Of a stretch of 64,000 nucleotides of DNA, positions 16,394-24,591 are shown in pieces. The position numbers were made by a program, and so were the translations under genes. Origin of the DNA: Rhodoferax_B sp049316285 (GTDB taxonomy: Bacteria > Pseudomonadota > Gammaproteobacteria > Burkholderiales > Burkholderiaceae_C). The stretch spans positions 124,001-188,000 of the forward strand of contig NZ_JBMOXA010000003.1 of NCBI RefSeq assembly GCF_049316285.1, written 5' to 3'. The notes beneath the pieces were generated by a model. The model worked only from the letters and a program-made list of their open reading frames with translations, ran no database searches and was not told the origin of the DNA. Within the stretch, counting starts at the first letter, position 1, and every line of letters begins with the position of its first letter.

Positions 16394-17267
16394 GGCAGCA
16401 TTCACACCCGATCGGGGTTCTGGCGCTTGTTTGCCGCTGGATGCATTGGCGCTGGAACTGCTGAATGTCAGTTGCACTTTTGCACCGCAAGAGGGGGGCG
16501 AGAAAGACCGCGAGCGCGGCCGCTATACCGCAATCGCCGATACCACGCTGCACATTGCCGCCGGCGAATTTGTCTCGGTGGTGGGGCCCACGGGTTGTGG
16601 CAAATCCACCTTGCTCAACCTGGCTGCTGGATTGCTGTTGCCGACCACCGGCGAGGTGCGTGTGATGGGTGCGCCGCTGCAAGGCATCAACCGCCGGGCG
16701 GGCTATATGTTCCAGAGCGAAGCGCTGATGCCTTGGCGCACCACGCTGGACAACGTGCTGCTCGGCCTGCAGTACCGGGGTGTGCCGGACGCGCAGGCGC
16801 GGCAGCAGGCGCTGGATTGGCTCAACCGTGTCGGATTGGGGGCGTTCACGGCGCACTTTCCGCATCAACTCTCGGGTGGCATGCGCAAACGTACGGCGCT
16901 GGCGCAGGTGCTGGCCGTGGACCCCGACATCCTGCTGATGGACGAGCCCTTCAGCGCACTCGACGTGCAGACCCGGCAGTTGATGGAAAACGAGTTGCTC
17001 GGCATCTGGGCGGCGCGCAGGAAAGCCGTGCTGTTCATCACACACGACCTGGAAGAGGCCATTGCCTTGAGCGACCGGGTGGTGGTGCTGTCTGCCGGGC
17101 CGGCGACCCGCCCCATAGGCGACTTCAAGGTTGATCTGCCGCGTCCACGCGATGTGGCCGAGGTGCGCATGTTGCCCGAATTCGTCGACTTGCATGCCCG
17201 TATCTGGGCGGTGCTGCGCGACGAAGTGCTCAAGGGGTATACGCAGCAACTCCGCAAGCTGGCTTAG
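16368..17267 (+). CDS. ABC transporter ATPase, SsuB/TauB type
   Basis: Nucleotide-binding subunit of the importer. It contains Walker A GPTGCGKST, the Q-loop MFQSEALMPWRT, the signature LSGGMRKRTALAQ, Walker B ILLMDEPFSALD and the switch His in LFITHDLEEA. The C-terminal PRPRDVAEVRMLPEF is typical of nitrate/sulfonate-type ATPases. The frame opens at GTG 16368, overlapping the binding-protein gene by 26 bases, but the conserved sequence begins at LELLNVSC, so TTG 16431 or 16446 are real alternatives. Unusually, a charged insert (QEGGEKDRERGR) sits before the first beta strand of the domain. Confidence 0.88.
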   Translation: MQKRNSRPEAAFTPDRGSGACLPLDALALELLNVSCTFAPQEGGEKDRERGRYTAIADTTLHIAAGEFVSVVGPTGCGKSTLLNLAAGLLLPTTGEVRVMGAPLQGINRRAGYMFQSEALMPWRTTLDNVLLGLQYRGVPDAQARQQALDWLNRVGLGAFTAHFPHQLSGGMRKRTALAQVLAVDPDILLMDEPFSALDVQTRQLMENELLGIWAARRKAVLFITHDLEEAIALSDRVVVLSAGPATRPIGDFKVDLPRPRDVAEVRMLPEFVDLHARIWAVLRDEVLKGYTQQLRKLA

Positions 17268-17271
17268 CCCA

Positions 17272-18114
17272 ATGGTCTGGAACACGCTCAAGCCCTCCAG
17301 CAAGAACATGCGCCTGTGGCAGTTGGCATTGCTGGTTTTCGGCTTGGCGGTTTGGCAACTGCTGTCACGCGACCAGAAAATCGCCTTCTTTCTGGGTGAG
17401 CCTTTGCAGGTCGCGGGGCGGATCTGGTCGTGGTTCTTGCCGTGGGCCTGGCCGCCCGGTGGGCTGTTTCCAGAAGGGCTGGCGGGCCGCGCCGACATTT
17501 ACAAACATCTGGCCACCACTCTGCTGGAGACGGTGCTGGCCTTCGGCATTGGCACTGTGGGGGGCTTGGCCTGTGGTTTGTGGCTGGCCCTGGCGCCCAC
17601 GGCCAGTGCGATTCTGGCGCCCTATATCAAGGCGGCGAATGCCATGCCGCGCGTGATTCTGGCACCCATCTTTGCACTCTGGTTCGGCCTGGGTGTGTGG
17701 AGCAAGGTCGCACTGGCCGTGACGCTGGTGTTTTTTGTGGTGTTTTTCAACGTCTACCAGGGTGTGCGCGAAGTCAGCCCTGTGGTGTTGGCAAATGCGC
17801 GTATGTTGGGCGCCAACCCGCGCCAGTTGCTGCGCACGGTGTATTTGCCAAGTGCCATGAGTTGGGTGTTCTCCAGCCTACACACCTCGGTGGGTTTGGC
17901 CTTTGTGGGGGCGGTGGTGGGTGAATACCTGGGTTCGGCGCGGGGCGTGGGTTATCTCATCCTGCAGGCCGAGGGCACGTTTGACGTCAACACCGTGTTT
18001 GCCGGCATTGTGGTGTTGACGGTTTGTGCCCTGGTGCTGGACGCCTTGGTGGGCCTGGCCGAGCGCCGGCTGATGCGCTGGCAGCCGCGCGCTGCCGTCA
18101 GCGAAACCTTGTAG
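17272..18114 (+). CDS. ABC transporter permease, SsuC/TauC type
   Basis: Inner-membrane permease of 280 residues with about six helices. It carries the BPD_transp_1 EAA loop around ANARMLGANPRQLLRTVYLPSA, which contacts the ATPase. ATG 17272 begins 4 bases after the ATPase stop (MVWNTLKPSSKNMRLWQLALL); the longer upstream frame overlaps the ATPase gene and is not conserved. With the two preceding genes it forms a complete importer for a small organic anion or sulfonate-like compound; no metabolic gene nearby reveals the substrate. Confidence 0.9.
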   Translation: MVWNTLKPSSKNMRLWQLALLVFGLAVWQLLSRDQKIAFFLGEPLQVAGRIWSWFLPWAWPPGGLFPEGLAGRADIYKHLATTLLETVLAFGIGTVGGLACGLWLALAPTASAILAPYIKAANAMPRVILAPIFALWFGLGVWSKVALAVTLVFFVVFFNVYQGVREVSPVVLANARMLGANPRQLLRTVYLPSAMSWVFSSLHTSVGLAFVGAVVGEYLGSARGVGYLILQAEGTFDVNTVFAGIVVLTVCALVLDALVGLAERRLMRWQPRAAVSETL

Positions 18115-18122
18115 ACCCACCG

Positions 18123-18158
18123 CGCCAACGGTATTCGGCCTGGCGTTACTTCTTTTTT
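18123..18158 (+). terminator. Possible terminator after the ABC importer operon
   Basis: A short CGCCA/TGGCG stem is followed by a T-rich tract (TTACTTCTTTTTT) 9 bases after the permease stop. The T tract overlaps the 3' end of the convergent transglycosylase gene, whose Lys-rich C-terminus it encodes on the other strand, so the T run may be coincidental. Confidence 0.35.
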
Positions 18159-19663
18159 CGCGGCGCTACGGCAACCTTGCCAGCGTTGCGCGGGCTTTTT
18201 TGCACCTTGTTCGAGGCCGCATTGCTAGAGCGTGAAGCGCTGGCCGATTTGACCGTGACCGGCAGGTAGACCACCACAGACTCACCCGCGCGGAAACTGG
18301 CGTTGGCTTTGACATCGTTCCAGTCGGCCACGTTGGCCGCACTGACGCGGTAGCGGGCGGCGATGCTGGCGACACTGTCGCGTTTGCCCGCCTTGACGGT
18401 GGTTTTGCGGGTGACGATCTCCGGTGCCAGACTCAGATGGGCCGTGTCGGCCACGTGTTCGGCCACATCCTGCCCATTGGTTGCCGAGCGCGGCACGATC
18501 AACGACGAGCCGGCCTTGATCAACATGCGCGGCGGAATGTTGTTGAGGCTGCGCAGGTCGGCCTCGTTCATGCCCACTTGCTTGGCGGCTGCGCTGACAC
18601 TCATGGTGACGGGCACGGTCCAGGCGGTCCAACTGGCGTACTGGCCTTGGTTATAGGCCTCCAGATTCCGCCTGAAGACGTTGGCGCTGTCCCAGGGCAG
18701 CAAGATCTGCGGTGTGCCCGAGGCCAGAATCACCAGTTTATGGGCCGAAGGGTTCAGCGCCTTGAAGTCGCTGAGTTCCACGTTGGCCAGCTTGGCGGCC
18801 AGCTCCACGTCGATGTCGCGCGAGATGTCCACCGACTGGAAGTAGGGGTGGTTTTCGATCAGCGGAAGTTCGGCATTGAACAGGTCCGGATTCGCCACGA
18901 TGTTTTTCACGGCCTGCAGCTTGGGCACATACAAGCGGGTCTCGGCTGGCATGTTGAGCTCGGCGTAGCTGGTGCCCAGCCCGAGTTTCTGGTTGCGCGC
19001 AATCGCCCGGCTCACGCTGCCTTCGCCCCAGTTGTAGGCGGCCAGCGCCAACTGCCAGTCGCCAAACATGCCGTAGAGTTTTTGCAGGTAGTCGAGTGCG
19101 GCGCGGGTCGAGGCCAACACGTCGCGCCGGTCATCGCGAAAGATGTTTTGTTTCAGTTCAAAATAATTGCCCGTGGCCGGCATGAACTGCCACATGCCGG
19201 CGGCCTTGGCACTGGACACGGCCTGCGGGTTGAACGCACTCTCGATATAAGGCAGCAGCGCCAACTCGGTTGGCATGTTGCGCCGTTCCAGTTCTTCAAC
19301 GATGTGGAACAGGTACTTCCTGGAACGCTCGGTCATGCGCAGCATGTAATCGGGGCGGGTGGCGTACCACTGTTCGCGGTCTATCACCAAGTCGCTTTCC
19401 AGGTTAGGCATGGCATAACCACGCCGAATGCGTTCCCACAAATCGGCGGGTGGCGTGAGTTGCGCCACACCGCGCGAGCTGGCTTCGGCTGCGGAGATCG
19501 GGCGTAGCTGGCCAGACGGGTACACCGCCACGTGCGGTTGCACGGCTGGTGTGTTGGCGGGTGGGCTGGTGCTGCTGGCGTCGGGGCCCTTGGTGGGCGC
19601 CATATTGGCGCAACCGCTCAGGACGAGAATAGCGGCCCAGGCCGCCAGGTGGTGAAATTTCAT
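18146..19663 (-). CDS. mltD: MltD-like membrane-bound lytic murein transglycosylase with LysM domains
   Basis: A 505-residue lipoprotein that cleaves peptidoglycan glycan strands. A signal peptide ends in the lipobox LSGC (MKFHHLAAWAAILVLSGCAN). The SLT domain contains the catalytic Glu in LLPYIESAFNPQAVSSAKAAG and the following MWQFMPATG, with AAYNWGEGSVSRAI later. C-terminal LysM-type repeats (about 340-400 and 420-470) would bind the wall, and the protein ends in a basic tail APRKKK. Its start overlaps the gloB stop as ATGA, so the two are co-transcribed, an arrangement common in beta-proteobacteria. Confidence 0.92.
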   Translation of the reverse strand: MKFHHLAAWAAILVLSGCANMAPTKGPDASSTSPPANTPAVQPHVAVYPSGQLRPISAAEASSRGVAQLTPPADLWERIRRGYAMPNLESDLVIDREQWYATRPDYMLRMTERSRKYLFHIVEELERRNMPTELALLPYIESAFNPQAVSSAKAAGMWQFMPATGNYFELKQNIFRDDRRDVLASTRAALDYLQKLYGMFGDWQLALAAYNWGEGSVSRAIARNQKLGLGTSYAELNMPAETRLYVPKLQAVKNIVANPDLFNAELPLIENHPYFQSVDISRDIDVELAAKLANVELSDFKALNPSAHKLVILASGTPQILLPWDSANVFRRNLEAYNQGQYASWTAWTVPVTMSVSAAAKQVGMNEADLRSLNNIPPRMLIKAGSSLIVPRSATNGQDVAEHVADTAHLSLAPEIVTRKTTVKAGKRDSVASIAARYRVSAANVADWNDVKANASFRAGESVVVYLPVTVKSASASRSSNAASNKVQKSPRNAGKVAVAPRKKK

Positions 19664-20442
19664 TTGAATTGGTTTTTCCAGGTGCGCAAGGCACCCAGCG
19701 CAGCGGCTTCGGACAGTGCGCCGGCATCAAATGCCAGGGCTGCACTGCGGACTGTTGCCTCGGCTGTGCGCATAAAGGGGTTCACTTGTTTTTCCTGTCC
19801 GATGCTGGAGGGCAGGGTTGGTTCCCGCCGTTCGCGTTGCGCCACACACCAGGCGGTGTAACGGGCGAGTTCGCTATTGGCCGGCTCCACGGCAGCGGCG
19901 AACTTCAGGTTGCTCAGGGTGTATTCGTGGGCGCAGCATACGCGGGTTTCGTCGGGTAAGCGGGCGAACGACTGCAATGAGGCCAGCATTTGGGCCGGCG
20001 TGCCTTCAAACAGCCGGCCGCAGCCACCGGAGAACAAGGTGTCGCCACAGAACAGGATAGGCGCGCCTTGGCCATTGGCCCAGGCTTGCGCCGCGTAGTA
20101 TGCAATATGCCCGGCTGTGTGGCCCGGCACTTCCATCACGGCAAACTTGATACCCAGCACTTCGATCTGCTCGCCATCAGACAAAGCTTGCAGCGGCGCG
20201 GGGATTTTTTCGCGTGCTGGACCGTACACTGTTGCACCGGTGGCATCGCGCAGCGCATCAACACCGCCGACATGGTCCGCATGGTGGTGGGTGACTAGAA
20301 TGGCTGCAAGCTGCAGTCCCAGGTGTTGCAGAGCCTCAAACACCGGCCCAGACTCGCCCGGATCGACCACCAATGCCTGGCGGCCATCATGCAAAAGCCA
20401 AATGTAGTTGTCCGTGAAGGCGGGTAGCGGAAGTAAGTTCAT
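19660..20442 (-). CDS. gloB: Hydroxyacylglutathione hydrolase (glyoxalase II)
   Basis: A 260-residue metallo-beta-lactamase-fold enzyme that hydrolyses S-lactoylglutathione to lactate and glutathione. It begins MNLLPLPAFTDNYIWLLHDG, carries the metal motif THHHADHVGG, and later VPGHTAGHIAYY, FCGDTLFSGGCGR and CAHEYTLSNLKFA, all family hallmarks. Start ATG 20442 is the family start; the longer frame to 20478 adds unrelated residues. The start codon overlaps that of the divergent methyltransferase within one CATG, so its promoter must lie inside that neighbour. Confidence 0.96.
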   Translation of the reverse strand: MNLLPLPAFTDNYIWLLHDGRQALVVDPGESGPVFEALQHLGLQLAAILVTHHHADHVGGVDALRDATGATVYGPAREKIPAPLQALSDGEQIEVLGIKFAVMEVPGHTAGHIAYYAAQAWANGQGAPILFCGDTLFSGGCGRLFEGTPAQMLASLQSFARLPDETRVCCAHEYTLSNLKFAAAVEPANSELARYTAWCVAQRERREPTLPSSIGQEKQVNPFMRTAEATVRSAALAFDAGALSEAAALGALRTWKNQFK

Positions 20443-21244
20443 GAGCGGTGAAATTATAGGTTTGCAGGATTGGTTCAAAACCCCGCCCGGCCGCTATTTG
20501 CTGGATTGGGAGTGCCAGCAGTTGGATAGCGTGGTGGCCGACGTGTTTGGCTATCACGCGCTGCAGCTGGGTTTGCCCGATTTGCCGGGCCTGCGTAACA
20601 ACCGCATGCCGCACCGCTGGGTGGCCGGTGACCGCTTTCCGCGCCCCGCTACGGAGGGTGGCCCGGGCATGACGCCGGGTGTGGTTTTGCTGACGGACTT
20701 TGGTGCCTTGCCATTCGCCGAGGGCAGCCTGGATTTGGTGCTGCTGCCGCACAGCCTGGAGTTGGGCGCCGATCCGCATGGCACGCTGCGCGAGGTGGAG
20801 CGTGTGCTGGTACCCGAAGGGCGGGTGGTGATCTGTGGCTTCAACCCGGCCAGCCTCTGGGGGTTTTCCCGGCGCCGTGAGCGGATATACAAACGCATGG
20901 GTTTCGGCGAGGCCTATCTGCCGGGGGTGGAAGACATGATCGGCTACTGGCGGCTGCGCGACTGGCTGCGGCTGCTGAGCTTCGAGGTCGAATCCAGCCA
21001 GTTTGGTTGTTACCGGCCATCGGTGGCGAGCGAGAACTGGCTGCGTCGTTTTGAATGGATGGACCAGGCCGGCGCGCGCTGGTGGCCGATTTTCGGCGCG
21101 GTGTATTGCGTGGTAGCGGTGAAGCGGGTGCGCGGCATGCGTTTGCTGGGCACGAACTGGAAGCCGGCCAAGGTCGGCGCGAATGCCCCGGTGCCGGTGG
21201 CCAACCGCGGCAGCCACAGTGTGCATAGTGGCCCGCGTAGCTAG
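20441..21244 (+). CDS. SAM-dependent methyltransferase (class I, type 11)
   Basis: A 267-residue soluble protein. It begins near GLQDWFKTPPGRYLLDWE, has FAEGSLDLVLLPHSLE as the post-motif region of a Rossmann methyltransferase, and LREVERVLVPEGRVVICGFNP as the usual 'last strand' motif. The SAM-binding glycine loop is degenerate, as in several beta-proteobacterial members found between gloB and rnhA; substrate is unknown. ATG 20441 shares CATG with the gloB start. GTG 20408 upstream and TTG around 20462 downstream are alternatives. rnhA follows after 25 bases. Confidence 0.8.
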   Translation: MSGEIIGLQDWFKTPPGRYLLDWECQQLDSVVADVFGYHALQLGLPDLPGLRNNRMPHRWVAGDRFPRPATEGGPGMTPGVVLLTDFGALPFAEGSLDLVLLPHSLELGADPHGTLREVERVLVPEGRVVICGFNPASLWGFSRRRERIYKRMGFGEAYLPGVEDMIGYWRLRDWLRLLSFEVESSQFGCYRPSVASENWLRRFEWMDQAGARWWPIFGAVYCVVAVKRVRGMRLLGTNWKPAKVGANAPVPVANRGSHSVHSGPRS

Positions 21245-21269
21245 TTTTTTGAGTTTAGTTTTGAGGAAG

Positions 21270-21725
21270 ATGGTTTTGAACGAAGTTGTGATCTACACCG
21301 ACGGCGCCTGCAAGGGCAATCCAGGCCCTGGTGGCTGGGGTGTGTTCCTGAAATGGGGCACGCTGGAGAAAGAACTGTTTGGCGGCGAGCTGGGCACCAC
21401 CAACAACCGCATGGAAATGATGGCGGTGATCCAGGGGCTGGCGGCGCTCAAGCAGCCCTGCAGCGTGCGTTTGTTTCTGGACAGCCAATACGTACTCAAG
21501 GGCATCACCGAATGGTTGCCCGGCTGGAAGGCGCGCGGCTGGAAAACCGCCTCCAAGGAACCGGTGAAAAACGTCGACCTGTGGCAGCAACTGGATGCGC
21601 TGGTGACGGGCAAAGGCCACAAGATCGACTGGCGCTGGGTCAAGGGCCATGCGGGAGACCCGGGCAATGAACGCGCCGACATGCTGGCCAACCGCGGTGT
21701 CGACAAGGCGCTGGGGCGCGCTTGA
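21270..21725 (+). CDS. rnhA: Ribonuclease HI
   Basis: A 151-residue endonuclease that removes RNA from RNA-DNA hybrids. Catalytic acids are visible in VVIYTDGACKGNPGPGGWG (Asp), TNNRMEMMAVIQGL (Glu), LFLDSQYVLKGI (Asp) and the C-terminal GNERADMLAN (Asp), with WVKGHAGDPGN before it. ATG 21270 follows GAGG by only three bases; an in-frame TTG at 21276 would have better spacing and give MNEVVIYTDG. Followed at once by the exonuclease I gene. Confidence 0.97.
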   Translation: MVLNEVVIYTDGACKGNPGPGGWGVFLKWGTLEKELFGGELGTTNNRMEMMAVIQGLAALKQPCSVRLFLDSQYVLKGITEWLPGWKARGWKTASKEPVKNVDLWQQLDALVTGKGHKIDWRWVKGHAGDPGNERADMLANRGVDKALGRA

Positions 21726-21750
21726 AATATTAAAGAAAGCCCAAGCTGCT

Positions 21751-23211
21751 GTGGATCAACCCGCCACCACCTTCCTCTGGCACGATTACGAGACTTTTGG
21801 CGCGCGTGTGCGCATGGACCGGCCGGCACAGTTTGCCGCCATTCGCACCGATGCTGAGCTGCGTGAAATCGGCGAGCCCATCATGCTGTATTGCCAGCCC
21901 GCGCCAGATTACCTGCCGGATCCGCAGTCATGCCTGATCACCGGCATCACGCCGCAGCTGTGCCTTGAAAAAGGTGTGCCCGAGTTCGAGTTTGCTGCAC
22001 GCATCAACGACGCCTTGGGCGCCCCGGGCACCATTGGGGTGGGCTACAACACCATACGCTTTGATGACGAGATCACACGCTTCATGTTGTGGCGCAACCT
22101 CGTCGACCCCTACGCGCGTGAATGGCAAAACCATTGTGGCCGCTGGGATCTGCTGGATGTGGTGCGCACGGCCCATGCCCTGCGGCCCGACGGCATCACC
22201 TGGCCGACGCGCGCCGAGGGCGGCACCAGCTTCCGGCTGGAGCATTTGAGTGCGGCCAACGGCTTGGTGCACGAAACCGCACACGATGCCTTGTCTGACG
22301 TGCGGGCGACGATTGCGTTGGCCCGGCTGATCAAACAAACGCAGCCGCGCCTGTTCGACTTCTGCTTGGGGCTGCACAAGAAGGAGCGTGTGGCCGCGGA
22401 ACTGCGCTTGCCCACCACCCAGCCCGAGGCGCGGCCGTTTCTGCACATCTCCGGCATGTTCGGGGTGGAGCGCGGTTGCCTGGCGCTGATGTGGCCACTG
22501 GCCATGCACCCGAGCAACCGCAACGAACTGATTGCCTGGGATCTGGCACACGACCCAGGTGAACTGGGCGAACTCGGCGCGGCCGCCATACGCGAGCGGC
22601 TGTTCAGCAAACGCGAGGCCTTGGCCCAAGGGGTAGAGCGCCTGCCGATCAAGACCATACACCTCAATAAATCACCGATGGTGATTGGCAACCTCAACAC
22701 ACTCACACCGGCCATGGCGGCAAAGTGGGGCGTGGATGTGGCGGCGCAACTGCAGCACGCTGCCATGGCCGCGCAATTGCCGGACATGAGTGCCATCTGG
22801 CCCGAAGTGTTTCAGCGTTCCGAGAGCGCAGACAAGCCTGTGACCGACATTGACCAGGACCTTTATGGCGGTTTCATCGGCCGCGACGACCGCCGCCGGC
22901 TCGACCACCTGCGCAGTTTGTCGCCGCAGCAACTGGCCGAGGCGCGCAGCAGTTTTGACGACCCGCGTTTGGAAGAGTTGTTGTTTCGTTACCGCGCGCG
23001 CAACTTTGCTGACACGCTGAACGATGTGGAGCAGCAACGCTGGCTGGAGCATCGTGTGGCCTGTTTGTTTGATGGTGAGGGCGGGGTGCGCACCATAGAC
23101 CAACTGTTTGCCGAAATCGATGAACTCGGCGCGCAGGCGGACGAACGCGGCGAGGAAATTCTGGGCACGTTGTACGACTATGCCGAAATGATTGCACCGG
23201 AAGCGGATTAA
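21751..23211 (+). CDS. sbcB: Exodeoxyribonuclease I
   Basis: A 486-residue 3'-5' single-strand DNA exonuclease. It contains the DEDDh motifs: FLWHDYETFG (ExoI), GYNTIRFDDEITR (ExoII) and HDALSDVRATIALA (ExoIII), followed by the SH3-like and helical C-terminal domains. Its length matches E. coli SbcB (475). GTG 21751 is the best start, just after rnhA; the open frame further upstream lies inside rnhA and is not conserved. Likely co-transcribed with rnhA. Confidence 0.95.
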   Translation: MDQPATTFLWHDYETFGARVRMDRPAQFAAIRTDAELREIGEPIMLYCQPAPDYLPDPQSCLITGITPQLCLEKGVPEFEFAARINDALGAPGTIGVGYNTIRFDDEITRFMLWRNLVDPYAREWQNHCGRWDLLDVVRTAHALRPDGITWPTRAEGGTSFRLEHLSAANGLVHETAHDALSDVRATIALARLIKQTQPRLFDFCLGLHKKERVAAELRLPTTQPEARPFLHISGMFGVERGCLALMWPLAMHPSNRNELIAWDLAHDPGELGELGAAAIRERLFSKREALAQGVERLPIKTIHLNKSPMVIGNLNTLTPAMAAKWGVDVAAQLQHAAMAAQLPDMSAIWPEVFQRSESADKPVTDIDQDLYGGFIGRDDRRRLDHLRSLSPQQLAEARSSFDDPRLEELLFRYRARNFADTLNDVEQQRWLEHRVACLFDGEGGVRTIDQLFAEIDELGAQADERGEEILGTLYDYAEMIAPEAD

Positions 23212-23294
23212 ATCGTCAGCACCGTCTTGGCACCGTCTACCTCAGCCGCGACCAAAAGCTTGACAAACGCAGGCTTGGGGTTAATCCAGGCTGG

Positions 23295-23319
23295 TTAAAT
23301 GCTGCAGTGCAGCATTTAA
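23295..23319. promoter_or_regulatory. Perfect palindrome, candidate PhaR-type operator
   Basis: Twelve bases (TTAAATGCTGCA) repeat in perfect inversion around a single G, ending 16 bases before the start of the esterase gene. Its centre reads CTGC-AGT-GCAG, which fits the CTGC-N3-GCAG target described for the polyhydroxyalkanoate regulator PhaR in Paracoccus. A possible -35 (TTGACA, 23260-23265) lies upstream without a clear -10, so the site would overlap the promoter or leader. Function is inferred. Confidence 0.55.
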
Positions 23320-23335
23320 GACTAAACTGAGGCTC

Positions 23336-24547
23336 ATGACCAAAAGCCTCAGCAGTTTGTGGCTGAAAAGCTTCACAAAGATCAACAAGGCCCAGCAACG
23401 CCAGGGGCGCAGGCTGCTGCAAAGTCTGTTCGCCCCGCCGATGTTGCGTACGGCCACAGCCGTGGCCAAGTCTGTTGCCAAGGCTGCGGCCTCGGCGTCG
23501 CTGCCCACTCCCGTTGCCAAGTCCAAGGCCAAACGTATTCGCCCGGTGGCGCCAACTCGCCCAGCGCGTGTGGCCACGCGTCCGGCGGCTCTGGCTGGCT
23601 CCGGACGCTGGATGCGTTCCTACTACCAGGCCCGTGCCGAGGGCGGCAGCGGTGTGCCACGCCGCATGGACTACTGGCTGTTTCTGCCGGATCGCCCGCT
23701 GGCCCAGGCCCAGGCGCCAATGCCCCTGGTGGTGATGCTGCATGGCTGCACTCAGGATGCGGTGGCGTTTGCGCAGGGTACACGCATGAATGCCTTGGCC
23801 CAGCGTGAAGGGTTTGCGGTGCTGTACCCGCAACAATCCATCTCGATTGACCGTAACCGCTGCTGGCACTGGCATCAGCGTGCGACACAGGCCGGCGGCG
23901 GCGAAGTGCCCTGGGTGGTCGGCGCGGTGCGCAAGGTGCTGGCCGGCCAACCTATAGACCGCAGCCGCATCTACCTGGCCGGCATGTCGGCCGGAGCGGC
24001 ATTGGCCAACATCATTGCGCTGCGTTACCCCGAATATGTGGCTGCGGTGGGACTGCATTCGAGTCCGGTGTACGGCACGGTGGATTCACGCTTGGGTGCG
24101 TTTTCGGCCATGCAGCATGGCTCCAGCCACAGTTTGTCGGAGGCTGTGCGCGAGATGGCGACACGTGCCGATTTTCCCGGCATGCCGGCCATCATCCTGC
24201 ACGGCCAAGACGACAAGGTGGTGCGGGCCATCAACCTCGGCCAGTTGACGCAGCAGTTCTGCTGGCTCAACAAGGTTGACCCATCGGCCGCACCGCTGGC
24301 TGAACAGTCCTTTGAAGCCCGGCCCACGGGCCGCGCACCACGCCACGCCTATGAGGTGAAGGACTACGGCAGGAGCCGCAAGGCCCTGGTGCGCGTGTGC
24401 CGCATCGAAGGGCTGGACCATGCCTGGAGTGGCGGCGATGCAAGCCTGCCGTTCAACGCGGCGCCCGGTCCGGATGCCAGCCAGTTGATCTGGAATTTCT
24501 TTCGCATGCACCGACGCGCGCTGGCGGCAACGCCTTTAACCGCTTGA
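23336..24547 (+). CDS. PHB depolymerase-family esterase (LpqC/PhaZ-like)
   Basis: A 403-residue alpha/beta hydrolase. A basic, Ala-rich N-terminal segment of about 95 residues precedes the catalytic domain, which has the oxyanion region VVMLHGCTQDAVAFA, the nucleophile motif GMSAGAA (GxSxG), a DDKVVR-type Asp region in ILHGQDDKVVRAIN and a His in GLDHAWSGGD. This is the esterase-PHB family. No classical signal peptide is evident, so the protein may act in the cytoplasm, perhaps on granules; the basic segment could bind DNA or granules. ATG 23336 has TGAGG upstream. A perfect palindrome precedes it. Confidence 0.82.
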   Translation: MTKSLSSLWLKSFTKINKAQQRQGRRLLQSLFAPPMLRTATAVAKSVAKAAASASLPTPVAKSKAKRIRPVAPTRPARVATRPAALAGSGRWMRSYYQARAEGGSGVPRRMDYWLFLPDRPLAQAQAPMPLVVMLHGCTQDAVAFAQGTRMNALAQREGFAVLYPQQSISIDRNRCWHWHQRATQAGGGEVPWVVGAVRKVLAGQPIDRSRIYLAGMSAGAALANIIALRYPEYVAAVGLHSSPVYGTVDSRLGAFSAMQHGSSHSLSEAVREMATRADFPGMPAIILHGQDDKVVRAINLGQLTQQFCWLNKVDPSAAPLAEQSFEARPTGRAPRHAYEVKDYGRSRKALVRVCRIEGLDHAWSGGDASLPFNAAPGPDASQLIWNFFRMHRRALAATPLTA

Positions 24548-24591
24548 TCATTGTCATTCGTTTGCTATAAGCTTGATAGCTTCTGCCGCGT

